Part shown: positions 1 to 7,935 of the stretch, one piece after another | Layout of the letters: every line of letters begins with the position of its first letter | Position numbering within the stretch: position 1 is the first letter of the stretch | Assembly: GCF_001942255.1 (NCBI RefSeq) | Contig: NZ_MKKC01000091.1 | Span: 1 to 43,576 of the forward strand | Origin: Nocardiopsis sp. CNR-923 | GTDB taxonomy: Bacteria > Actinomycetota > Actinomycetes > Streptosporangiales > Streptosporangiaceae | DNA length: 43,576 nucleotides | Reading direction: 5' to 3' | Made by a program: the position numbers and the translations under genes | The notes under the pieces: model-generated | Databases searched by the model: none | What the model was told of the DNA's origin: nothing | What the model saw: the letters and a program-made list of their open reading frames with translations, nothing else

Positions 1-359
1 AGCCCGTCCGCGTACGGATCCTGCTGCGCGAGCAGATCACCCTCCCTGCTCGGTCCCGCCCCCGAGGGCGAGGACCCCGACGTCCTCCTCGACCGGGTGC
101 GCGCCGCAGCCGAGGGGCCTGCCCCGCCCCGACCGCCGCCCTGTACCTGGCCGACGTCGACACCACCGGTGCCCTCACCCGCGCCCTGGACCCGGATCCC
201 GGACAGGTGTGGATCGTGCGGCCCGACGCCCACGTGGCCGCCGTGGTCTCCGGACCGGACCCGGACGCCGTCCACACGGCGGTGCGCACCGCCCTCGGAC
301 TCGCCCCCGACCGCCCCGCCCCGCCCACGCGCCACCCGCAGACCACCACGACCCGCTGA
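1..359 (+). CDS. FAD-dependent aromatic hydroxylase, C-terminal fragment
   Basis: Only the 3' end of this gene lies in the window. The last part reads in one frame from about position 130 to the TGA at 357-359 and contains VWIVRPDAHVAAVV followed by a helix ending in TALGLA. This matches the C-terminal thioredoxin-like domain of FAD monooxygenases such as phenol or 3-hydroxyphenylpropionate hydroxylases, where an (L/I)VRPDGHVAWR-like strand is typical. Reading back upstream needs frame changes near 50 and near 125, most likely sequencing indels. It lies 45 bases before homogentisate dioxygenase on the same strand, which suggests a role in aromatic ring hydroxylation in the same pathway. The substrate cannot be told from this fragment. 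Confidence 0.5.
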   Translation, partial: PVRVRILLREQITLPARSRPRGRGPRRPPRPGARRSRGACPAPTAALYLADVDTTGALTRALDPDPGQVWIVRPDAHVAAVVSGPDPDAVHTAVRTALGLAPDRPAPPTRHPQTTTTR

Positions 360-404
360 TCCCGAACAACCACGGCTCGACGACCACGGTAAGGAGATCA
401 CCGC

Positions 405-1609
405 ATGGCCCACTACCGGAAGGTGGGCGAGGTGCCCCGCACCCGCCACACCCAGCACCGCAACCCCGACGGCGGCCTCCATTACGAGGAGCTGATGGGG
501 GAGGAGGGCTTCTCCAGCGACTCCTCGCTCCTGTACCACCGCGCGATCCCCTCGGCGATCGTCGACGCCGCCGAGTGGGAGCCGCCCGACCTGACCCGCA
601 CCCGCAACGCGCCCATGGTGCCCCGCCACCTGAGGCTGCACGCGCTCTTCGCCGACCAGGACTGCAAGGCCGCCGACGTCGTCGAGTCGCGCCGCCTGGT
701 CCTGGGCAACGACGACGTGCGCATCTCCTACGTCTCGCCGGGGCGCCCTCGCAGCTGTACCGCAACGGCATCGGCGACGAGTGCGTCTACGTCGAGTCCG
801 GCCAGGCCCGCGTGGAGACCGTCTTCGGCGCCCTCGACGTCGGCCGCGGCGACTACGTCATCCTGCCGCGCGCCACCACCCACCGCTGGGTGCCCACCGG
901 CGACGATCCGCTGCGCGCCTACGTCGTGGAGGCCAACAGCCACATCGCGCCGCCCAAGCGCTACCTGTCGCGCTACGGGCAGTTCCTCGAACACGCGCCC
1001 TACTGCGAACGCGACCTGCGCGGGCCCTCCGAGCCCCTGCTCGCCGACGGCGAGAACGTGGACGTGCTCATCAAGCACCGCGGCGACGGCCCCGGCGGTA
1101 TCTCCGGCACCCGCTACACCTACCCCGCCCACCCCTTCGACGTCGTGGGCTGGGACGGGTGCCTGTACCCGTACGTGTTCAACATCGACGACTTCCAGCC
1201 GATCACCGGCCGCGTCCACCAGCCGCCGCCCGTCCACCAGGTGTTCGAGGGGCACAACTTCGTCATCTGCAACTTCGTGCCCCGCAAGGTGGACTACCAC
1301 CCCGAGTCCATCCCCGTGCCCTACTACCACTCCAACGTGGACTCCGACGAGGTCATGTTCTACTGCGGGGGCGACTACGAGGCCCGCAAGGGCTCCGGGA
1401 TCGGCCAGGGGTCGATCTCCCTGCACCCCGGCGGCCACTCGCACGGACCGCAGCCCGGCGCCTACGAGCGCAGCGTCGGCGTGCACTACTTCGACGAGCT
1501 CGCAGTCATGGTCGACACCTTCCGCCCGCTCGACCTGGGCGAGGGCGGCCTGGCCAGCGACGACGGCGGCTACGCGTGGACCTGGGCCGGAGGGAGGAGG
1601 GACCGGTGA
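405..1609 (+). CDS. hmgA: homogentisate 1,2-dioxygenase (one frameshift near 740)
   Basis: This enzyme opens the ring of homogentisate to maleylacetoacetate in tyrosine/phenylalanine catabolism, using non-haem Fe(II) in a cupin fold. The ATG follows an AAGGAG ribosome site. The first ~112 residues (MAHYRKVGEVPRTRHTQHR onward) are in one frame. Near 740 the frame changes and continues (SQLYRNGIGDECVYVESG) to the TGA at 1607-1609, giving about 401 residues, a normal length. The expected iron ligands are visible: His in PYYHSN, Glu in DSDEVMFY and His in HPGGHSHGPQPG (about residues 307-345). It overlaps the next gene by four bases (GTGA), so translation is probably coupled. The frameshift falls in a GGGGCGCCC run and looks like a base-calling error, because both halves are well conserved. 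Confidence 0.93.
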
Positions 1610-2456
1610 GCCATCCCCTCTACCGCCGCCTCTTCGACGACGCCGCGCTCTTCCCGCCCGGCGACGCGCCCATGGGCGAGGCCGTTCCCGCCCACCGCGA
1701 GTACCGCTCGGGGTGGCGCGGCGACCACGTCGGCCCGTTCCTGGTCGCCGACGGCCGCGTGGCCGAACTGCGCGCCGTCCTGGCCCGGGAGCAGGACCCG
1801 CCAGGGCCCCTGGAGGTCGCGGTCACCGTCCCCGGCGGCCCCGAGGGCATCGGCGCCGCCGTGGAGTCCGTGCTCGCCGACCCCGCGCTGCGGCTGGTCG
1901 GAATAGAGGCCGCCGCGGCGCCCGGCGCCGCCGCGGCCGTCGCCGCGGGTCTCACCCGCCACTCGCCGCCGGGAGTGTCCGGGTTCGTGGAGGTCTCCCG
2001 GCAGGGGGACGTGCGCGCCGATCTGGACGCCCTGGCCGGCACCGGCCTCAGCGCCAAGTTCCGCACCGGCGGGCTCACCCCCGAGGCCCACCCCGACGAG
2101 GCCGAACTCGCCGCGTTCACGGCCGCCGCCGTCTCCCGCGACCTTCCGTTCAAGTGCACCGCCGGACTGCACCACGCCGTCCGCCACACCACCGCCGAGG
2201 GCTTCGAACAGCACGGCTTCCTCAATCTGCTCGTCGCCACCGCCGCGGCCCTCGACGCGCCGGAACCGACGACCTGGCCGGGATCCTGTCCGACCGCGAC
2301 GGCGCCGCCCTGGCCGACGCCACCGCCCGGCTGACCCCCGACCGGGCCGAGGCCGTCCGCGCGAGGTTCCTCTCCTTCGGCACGTGCGGCGTCGTGGAAC
2401 CCCTGGAGGACCTGGTCGCCCTCGGCGCCCTCGCCCCCGGGGCCCGGCCGCACTGA
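1606..2456 (+). CDS. conserved protein of the homogentisate operon, function unknown
   Basis: The GTG start overlaps the hmgA stop by four bases. The protein (about 283 residues) reads VSHPLYRRLFDDAALFPPGDAPM at its N-terminus and carries the striking motif FKCTAGLHHAVRH at about residues 181-193. A frame change near 2262 is needed to reach the TGA at 2454-2456 through GILSDRDGAALADATARL. The N-terminal LFDDAALFPPGDAPM and the LPFKxTAGLHH signature belong to a conserved bacterial family that I recognise but cannot name. Alternating beta/alpha segments (VEVAVTVPGG, LRLVGIEAA, SGFVEVS, LSAKFRTGG) suggest a TIM-barrel-like fold. Its place between the dioxygenase and fumarylacetoacetase suggests a role in this pathway. 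One gap it might fill is maleylacetoacetate isomerisation, as no glutathione-type isomerase is seen here, but that is inference. Confidence 0.7.
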
Positions 2457-2477
2457 CCGCCACCACAGAAAGCAGCG

Positions 2478-3694
2478 ATGATGCCCGACACCTGGCTCGA
2501 CCTGGACCCGGAGGCGCCGTTCGGCCCGGCGACCCTGCCCTACGGGGTGTTCAGCACCGACGCCGACCCCGCGCCGCGTACGGGCGTGGCGATCGGTGAC
2601 CACGTCCTGGACCTCGGCGCCGCCGCCCGCGCCCTGGGCGCGCCCTTCGCCGACACCGTCGCCCAGTCGAACCTCGACGCCCTCCTGGCCGCCGGGAGAC
2701 CCGTCTGGGACGCGGTGCGCTCCGCCCTGACCACGTGGTTCACCGATCCCGCCCACGCCGACGCGATCCGCCCGCATCTCGTCGACCGGTCCCGGGCACT
2801 CCTGCACCTGCCGTTCACGGTCGCCGACTACGTGGACTTCTACGCCTCGGAGCACCACGCGAGCAACGTCGGTCGGATGTTCCGCCCCGACCAGAAGCCC
2901 CTCACCCCCAACTGGAAGCACCTGCCCATCGGGTACCACGGCCGGTCCGGCACCGTCGTGGTCTCGGGGACCGACATCGTGCGCCCCACCGGCCAGCGCA
3001 AGCCCCCCAACGAACCCGCGCCCCTCTTCGGGCCCTCCGCACGCCTGGACATCGAGGCCGAGGTGGGGTTCGTCGTCGGGACGCCCAGCCCCATGGGCGA
3101 GCGGGTCGGAGTGGACGACTTCGCCGACCACGTGTTCGGGGTGTTCCTGCTGAACGACTGGTCCTCGCGCGACCTCCAGGCCTGGGAGTACGTACCGCTG
3201 GGGCCGTTCCTGGGCAAGTCCTTCGCCACCTCGATCTCCCCGTGGATCGTGCCGCTGGCCGCGCTGGAGTCGGCCCGCGTCGAGCAGCCCGCCCAGGACC
3301 CCGAACCGCTGCCCTACCTGCGCGGCGGCCAGCGTGGGGGCTGGACCTGGACCTGGAGGTGCGGATCAACGGGCACGTGGTCTCGCGTCCGCCGTTCGCC
3401 ACGATGTACTGGACGGCCGCGCAGCAGCTCGCGCACATGACCGTCAACGGGGCGTCGCTGCGGACCGGCGACGTGTACGCCTCCGGAACGGTCAGCGGTC
3501 CCGAGCGCGACCAGCGCGGGTGCCTGCTGGAGCTGACCTGGAGCGGCGAGGAGCCGCTGCGGCTGCCGGACGGGACCGAGCGGACGTTCCTGGAGGACGG
3601 GGACGAGGTGGTCATCACCGCGACCGCGCCCGGCCCGGACGGGAGCCGGGTGCACTTCGGTGAGGTCGCCGGCCGGATCCTGCCCGCGCGCTGA
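2478..3694 (+). CDS. fahA: fumarylacetoacetase (one frameshift near 3340)
   Basis: This enzyme hydrolyses fumarylacetoacetate to fumarate and acetoacetate, the last step of homogentisate degradation. Two ATGs stand in tandem at 2478 and 2481 behind an AGAAAG site, and either could start the protein (about 405 residues, normal for the family). Catalytic and metal-site segments are present: DFYASEHHASNVG (catalytic His, about residues 120-131), IEAEVGFVVG (acidic metal ligands), LLNDWSSRDLQAWEY (Asp) and LGKSFATSISPWIV (Lys). Near 3340 the frame shifts within GTGGGGGCT and resumes with GLDLDLEVRINGHVVS, ending at TGA 3692-3694. It is the third gene of a same-strand set with close spacing and is followed at once by a strong hairpin, so the operon very likely ends here. 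Confidence 0.93.
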
Positions 3695-3704
3695 CGCACG
3701 GGCG

Positions 3705-3743
3705 GCGGCCCCGCGCACCCCGGGCGGACGTGCGCGGGGCCGC
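3705..3743 (+). terminator. hairpin terminator after fahA
   Basis: A perfect 14-base inverted repeat, GCGGCCCCGCGCAC at 3705-3718 and its complement at 3730-3743, is separated by an 11-base loop. It begins 10 bases after the fahA stop. There is no T tract, which is common for actinomycete terminators. It separates the homogentisate operon from the ASCH gene. Confidence 0.75.
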
Positions 3744-3780
3744 TGACAGACAGGGACTGGCAGCCCGGCCCCCGCGCCCC

Positions 3781-3793
3781 TAGCCTGAGAAGG
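3781..3793 (+). promoter_or_regulatory. -10 box for a leaderless ASCH transcript
   Basis: TAGCCT at 3781-3786 lies seven bases before the ATG at 3794. This spacing places the transcription start at or next to the start codon. The same TANNNT-6/7-start arrangement recurs at other genes in the window. Confidence 0.5.
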
Positions 3794-4191
3794 ATGAGTA
3801 CTCCCTCGGACACTCAGAACCCCCGCCCCTTCGACGCGACGCCTTCCTCCAGCGCCCCCGCGCGCACGAGATGGGCATCTACAAGCGCTACTTCGATCTG
3901 ATCGCCTCGGGCGCGAAGACGACCGAGATCAGAGTCAACGACTCGTCGCGCAAGCGGTTGAAGGAAGGGGATCTTCTCCGGTTCAAGTGCCGTGATGAAG
4001 AAGTGCTCACGAGGATCACGCGGATTGCGCGGTATGCCGACTTCGACGAGATGTTCGAGCACGAGCCGGTCTCGTCAGTCAACCCGACCGCCTCGAAAAC
4101 CGACCAGCTGCGCAACATCCGGGAGATCTACCCGCCTGAGCGTGAAGCCCTGGGCGTGGTCGCGATCGGGATCGAGCTGGTCGAGGTGTAG
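3794..4191 (+). CDS. ASCH-domain (PUA-like) protein
   Basis: The well-defined part begins at MGIYKRYFDLIASGAKTTEI (ATG at 3871) and runs to the TAG at 4189-4191. It has the ASCH pattern: a lysine-rich LIASGAKTTEIRVND segment, then LKEGDLLRFKCRDEE and a VLTRITRIARYADFDEMF strand-helix. ASCH domains are RNA- or nucleotide-binding PUA-like beta barrels. Upstream and in the same frame as 3871 the sequence reads RDAFLQRPRAHEMGIYKRYF, which looks coding. An ATG at 3794 behind a -10 box opens another frame (MSTPSDTQNPRPF), so I infer a frameshift near 3830 and a true start at 3794. If that is wrong, the protein starts at 3871 with 106 residues. Cellular role unknown; it stands alone between two hairpin- or gap-bounded units. 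Confidence 0.7.
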
Positions 4192-4330
4192 CAGGAGACG
4201 GTGAAAAGCCCCTCGCCTCTGGAGCGCTCGGAAGCGGCGGTGCTGTCATGTGAAGCGGGCCGCTGCGGTGACCGGGTCCGTCGACCTGGGCACGACGACG
4301 GGATCACCGGCAGGATCCTGCCCGGTGCCG

Positions 4331-4771
4331 TCACGCGAGCTGCTGAGCCAGGGCGACGATGACGCCCTCGGGGCCGCGGACGTAACAGAGCCGGTAGCTG
4401 TCCTCGTACCGCGCCACCTCGCCGAGGAGTTCGGCGCCGCGGGCGCGCAGGCGGGCCAGGACGTCGTCGATGTCGTCGACGGCGAACATGATGCGACGGA
4501 TGCCCAGCGTGTTCGGCGGCGCGTTCTCCGGGGCGGCGCTGATCGCCGTCGGCGTGTGGAACTTCGTCAGCTCGACCCGGCCGTGGCCGTCCGGGGTCCG
4601 CATCATCGCGATGTCGGCTCGGACGCCGTCGAGCCCGACGACCTGGTCCACCCACCGTCCCCCGACCGGCGCCTCCCCCTCAAGGCCCATGCCGAGTTCG
4701 GTGAAGAAGGCGATGGCGGCTCCGAGGTCGTCGACGACGACGCCGACATGGTCCATCCGCTGAATCGTCAT
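4331..4771 (-). CDS. VOC (glyoxalase/bleomycin-resistance fold) family protein
   Basis: A 146-residue protein starting MTIQRMDHVGVVVDDLGAAI, with two beta-alpha-beta-beta-beta modules: DHVGVVVDDL...AFFTELGMGL in the first half and IRRIMFAVDDIDDVLARLRARGAELLGEV...DSYRLCYVRGPEGVIVALAQQ in the second. Candidate metal ligands are His8, the Glu in VELTKF and the Glu in GPEGVIV. The family covers glyoxalase I, epimerases and antibiotic-resistance proteins, and the substrate here is not evident. The ATG at 4771 is chosen because a TAGGCT box lies exactly seven bases upstream, although the open frame extends further back without family similarity. Monocistronic. Confidence 0.85.
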   Translation of the reverse strand: MTIQRMDHVGVVVDDLGAAIAFFTELGMGLEGEAPVGGRWVDQVVGLDGVRADIAMMRTPDGHGRVELTKFHTPTAISAAPENAPPNTLGIRRIMFAVDDIDDVLARLRARGAELLGEVARYEDSYRLCYVRGPEGVIVALAQQLA

Positions 4772-4778
4772 GCCCCAG

Positions 4779-4784
4779 AGCCTA
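4779..4784 (-). promoter_or_regulatory. -10 box for leaderless VOC gene
   Basis: Read on the minus strand, TAGGCT is followed by seven bases (CTGGGGC) and then the ATG of the VOC gene. There is no room for a ribosome-binding site, so the message is probably leaderless. Confidence 0.5.
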
Positions 4785-4929
4785 GGGCTGAGGTCCGACG
4801 ATCGGGCGCAGGAAGCGTGTGCGTCCACCGCGTGAGCCGTGCGGCGGTCGTGGAGCCCGCCGAGCGGTTCGGGCGCCGGCCGCCCCGGACCGGGGGCCGG
4901 GGCGGCCTCGTGGAGGTTCGGGGTCCGGA

Positions 4930-5379
4930 TCACTCGGGTCGACGGCTCACCGCCACGTCCACCTGGTTCACCGCGTTGGCCGACGCGATCGAGAACAGCA
5001 GGTGCGCCAGCTCGCCCTCGCTGAACCGCGTCCTGGCCTCCTCCCACACCCGGTCGGGCACGGGTCCGCGCCCGGTCACCGTCATGGCCTCGACAAGATC
5101 CAGCGCCGCCCGCTCCTTGGGGGTGAACAGGTCGGTCTGCCGCCACACGGTGACCGCGTGCAGGCGGCGGTCGCTCTCACCCTTGCCCGCGGCGATCTGC
5201 GTGTGCTGGTCGACGCCGTGGGCGTTGCCGGTGAGCTGGGCGGCCCGGACCAGGACGAGTTCGGTCAGCAAGGGGTCCAGGAAGCCCACCGCCTTGTCGA
5301 GCAGGGCGGCCAGGGCCGTGTTCAGCTGCGGAGCCACCTGGCGCGGCTCCATACGGGGTTCGCATGTGAGGTCACTCAT
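4930..5379 (-). CDS. AhpD-like/carboxymuconolactone decarboxylase-fold protein lacking the CxxC
   Basis: A 149-residue protein with clear similarity to alkylhydroperoxidase AhpD-like proteins: FLDPLLTELVLVRAAQLTG, then GVDQHTQIAAGKGESDRRLHAVTVWRQT, then LFTPKERAALDLVEAMT and NAVNQVDVAVS. In typical members the segment after the QLTG-like turn is NGCAYCVDMHT, with a redox-active Cys-x-x-Cys. Here it reads TGNAHGVDQHT, so both cysteines are replaced while the Asp and His remain. Disulfide peroxidase chemistry is therefore unlikely, and the protein may be a non-redox CMD-fold enzyme or a pseudoenzyme. The ATG at 5379 is preceded by TACCCT at seven bases, supporting this start and a leaderless message. 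Confidence 0.85.
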   Translation of the reverse strand: MSDLTCEPRMEPRQVAPQLNTALAALLDKAVGFLDPLLTELVLVRAAQLTGNAHGVDQHTQIAAGKGESDRRLHAVTVWRQTDLFTPKERAALDLVEAMTVTGRGPVPDRVWEEARTRFSEGELAHLLFSIASANAVNQVDVAVSRRPE

Positions 5380-5386
5380 GGTCGAG

Positions 5387-5392
5387 AGGGTA
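5387..5392 (-). promoter_or_regulatory. -10 box for leaderless AhpD-like gene
   Basis: TACCCT on the minus strand, then CTCGACC (seven bases), then the ATG at 5379. This is another copy of the TANNNT-7-start arrangement. Confidence 0.5.
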
Positions 5393-5428
5393 GCGCGTTG
5401 GGTGACTTTCTGGGAGTGGTTTCCATGT

Positions 5429-6624
5429 TCACCATTCCCGGAGGACCGCCACCAGCGCGTCGACCTCCTCAAGCGTGTTGTACACGTGCAGACTCACCCG
5501 CACCGAACCGTCCCTCGGCTCAGCGCCCGCCTGGCAGTGGCCGTCCGACCGGACCATGAACCCGTGGCTGTACAGGATGAACCCCAGGTCACCCGAGTCG
5601 ATCCGCTCGTGCCGGAACGCGACGATCGACGAGCGCCGCCGCACAGGGGAGTCGTCGGCCAGACTCAACTGGCACCCCAGCACCTCGAAGGCGGGCAGTG
5701 CCCCCAACGCCTCGGTCAGCCGCGCCGCCAGCCCCGCGCACCAGCGGTCGATCCGCGCCACACCGGCCCCGTCCAACCAGTCCAGCGCCGCCGCCAGACT
5801 GGCGATCCCCACCGTGTTCGGCGTGCCGTCCCACCCGCCGGGGGCGAAGCGCGGCCCCCGGGCCTGCCGCGACCACACCGCTCCGATCCCGGGCAGCGCC
5901 ATGGTCTTGTGCCCGGAGAAGACGACGAAGTCGACGTCGAGATCGGCCACCGACACCGGCAGGTGGCCCACGCTCTGCGCCGCGTCCAGACAGATCACCG
6001 CGTCCGGACCGACCGCCTCGCGCACCCGCTGGACGTTCATGTCGCCCCCGTACACGTGGTGCACGTGGGTGAGCGCCACGAACCGCGTCCGGGGCCCGAC
6101 CAGCGCCGCCAGGGCGTCGGTGTCGTAGTCGCCCGACCCGGCCTGCCGGGGCATCTCCAGCACCCGCACCCTGATCCCGCGCCTGGCCAGCGCCTCGCGC
6201 GCCTCCAGCCACGGCGACAGGTTGGCCTGGTGGTCGGCGAACGGCACGACGATCTCGTCCCCGTCCTCCAACAGCCCGGTCAGCCAGTCGAGGGCGACCC
6301 CGCGCAGCCCCTCGGTCGTCCCGCTGACGAAGTCGACGGAGGATCGCGAGGGCTCCGGATCGCCGAGGAACGCCTTGACCCGATCACGGGTGCGCTCCAC
6401 CATCGCCGTCGTCGCGTTCGCCCAGGGGTAGGTGCCGCGTCCGGCGTTGGCGTTGCCGGTCGCAGGTACTCCTGGACCGCGTCCAGCACGGCGCGCGGCT
6501 TCTGTGAGGTGGCGGCGCTGTCAAGGTAGGCCAGGTCCGGGTGGCCGGTGATGATCGGGAACTGCGCGCGCAGGGACCGCTGCCAGTCTCCGAGCTCCTC
6601 CCACACCCGATCCACGTCAGTCAC
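5429..6624 (-). CDS. SufS-like cysteine desulfurase / class V aminotransferase (frameshift near 6463)
   Basis: A PLP-dependent class V enzyme of about 398 residues. The GTG start at 6624 reads VTDVDRVWEELGDWQRSLR, then HPDLAYLDSAATSQKPRAVLDA, the classic SufS/CsdA N-terminus. A frame change near 6463 leads into MVERTRDRVKAFLGD. Further motifs are DHQANLSPWLEA, CLDAAQSVGHLPV (PLP-ring Asp and Gln-His region), FSGHKTMALPGIGAVW (Schiff-base Lys) and MVRSDGHCQAGAEP, which has a Cys at the position of the catalytic persulfide Cys of SufS. It probably releases sulfur from cysteine or a related beta-thiol substrate. The start overlaps the stop of the upstream cysteine-synthase/rhodanese gene by eight bases, so it is the third gene of the cassette. 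No SufBCD or IscU is nearby, so general Fe-S assembly is not indicated. Confidence 0.85.
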
Positions 6625-7935
6625 GCACCAGCGGGGCGCCGGCGTCGCGCCAGGCGATGATCCCGCCCGCCAGGCTGCGCGCGTCGGTGTGGCCCATCCG
6701 GGCGAGCAGGGCGGCGTAGCGCGCCGACCGCTCGCGACCGGACACGCCAGCAGGACGGGCTGACGGGTGCTGAACGGCAGCCCGCCGCGCAGCATCTCGT
6801 CGAACAGTTCGTCCACGATGTTCATCGAGCCCTCGATGTGCAGCGCCGCGTAGGCGAACGGGCTGCGCAGGTCGACGACGAGCGGTCGCTCCTGCGCGAT
6901 CCAGCCGCGGGCCGCGTCGACCTCCAGCGCCGGCGCGGCGAGCACCTCTCCCTCGGTCAGGCTCGCCACCGAGTTGGTCTCGGGCGGCCGGCGGAACAGG
7001 TCCGGGCGCAGTCGCCGCACATAGCTGAGGTAGCTCTCGCACCGGTCGCACACGATGAAGACGGCGCTCGCACGGCAGGTCAGCGTCGCGTCGACCTCCC
7101 GCAGGTGGCGCACGGCCCCGAAATAGGCCGCGCCACCCGTCGGACCGGCCAGGATCCCGCACCGGCGCACCAGCGTCAGCATCCCCTCGACCGCGTCCCC
7201 GGCGCTGACGTCCTCGATCGTGTCGTAGACCCCCGGATCGAACAGCCCCACCTCGTGCACCTCGTCGATGGTCCGGATGCCCGGGATGAAGTCCGACTTG
7301 GCCCCGACCAGCCCGACCACGCGCGTCCCCGGGTCGTGCTCACGCAGCACCCGCGCCACCCCCGTGGAGGAGCCCGCGGTGCCCACGCACGCCACGAAGA
7401 ACTCCGGTGCGCGCCCGCCCAGGTCGGCGACGATCTCCGGCCCCGTCCCCGTCGCGTGCGCGTCGGCGTTGCGGGGGTTGAAGTACTGGTCGGTGTGCAG
7501 GTGGGTGCCGCCGGGCGCGGACAGCTCCTGGTGGATGAGGGTGAGCGGGTCGTCGGTCAGCGTCGGGTCCAGGCACTCGGTGCGCCCCGGCAGCTCCTCG
7601 ATCTGCGCGCCCAGCAACAGGAGAAGGTCCTTGATCTCCGGCACCCGCATCCGGTTGGTCACGCTTCGGAACGGCAACCCGTGCATGCCCGCGATGGCCG
7701 CCAGCGCCTTGGCCGTGTTGCCGCTGGACAGCTCCACGACCGTCGCGCCCGCCCCCCGGGCCTTCGCCAGCCCCGGCCGCGCCATGTTCCACGCCGCCCG
7801 GTCCTTGACCGACCCGAACGGGTTGAGCATCTCCAGCTTCGCGTACAGGTCGATGTTGCGCAGACCGTGTACGGCCGGGTCGACGCGCACGAGCGGGGTG
7901 TCGCCGATGGCGTCGACGATGCTGTCGTACCTCAC
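6617..7935 (-). CDS. cysteine-synthase-like PLP enzyme fused to a rhodanese domain
   Basis: Residues 1-330 form a fold-type II PLP enzyme: GDTPLVRVDPA, NPFGSVKDRAAW (Schiff-base Lys44), ELSSGNTAKALAA (substrate loop), CVGTAGSSTGVARVL (phosphate loop) and ILAGPTGGAAYFGA. Residues from about 335 to 440 form a rhodanese domain: RPLVVDLRSPFAYAALHIEGSMNIV, then a Cys in LLACPV followed by SGRERSARYAALLARMGH. The frame changes near 6735 between these last two pieces. A linker with paired cysteines (VFIVCDRCESYLSYVRRLR) joins the domains. The fusion suggests a persulfide donor or acceptor acting with a beta-replacement reaction on O-acetyl- or O-phosphoserine, but substrates are unknown. The GTG start at 7935 overlaps the decarboxylase stop by four bases. 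A relative, y4xP, lies near y4yA in Rhizobium NGR234, from memory. Confidence 0.85.

Noticed and set aside
4250..6529. A 759-residue open frame on the + strand
   Set aside because: It is antisense to the VOC, AhpD-like and SufS-like genes, is full of Arg/Pro/His and has no recognisable domain. High GC gives such open frames opposite real genes.
5429..6624. Assigning the SufS-like gene to Fe-S cluster assembly
   Set aside because: No SufB, SufC, SufD, SufU or IscU gene is nearby, and the gene is locked into an operon with two other PLP enzymes.
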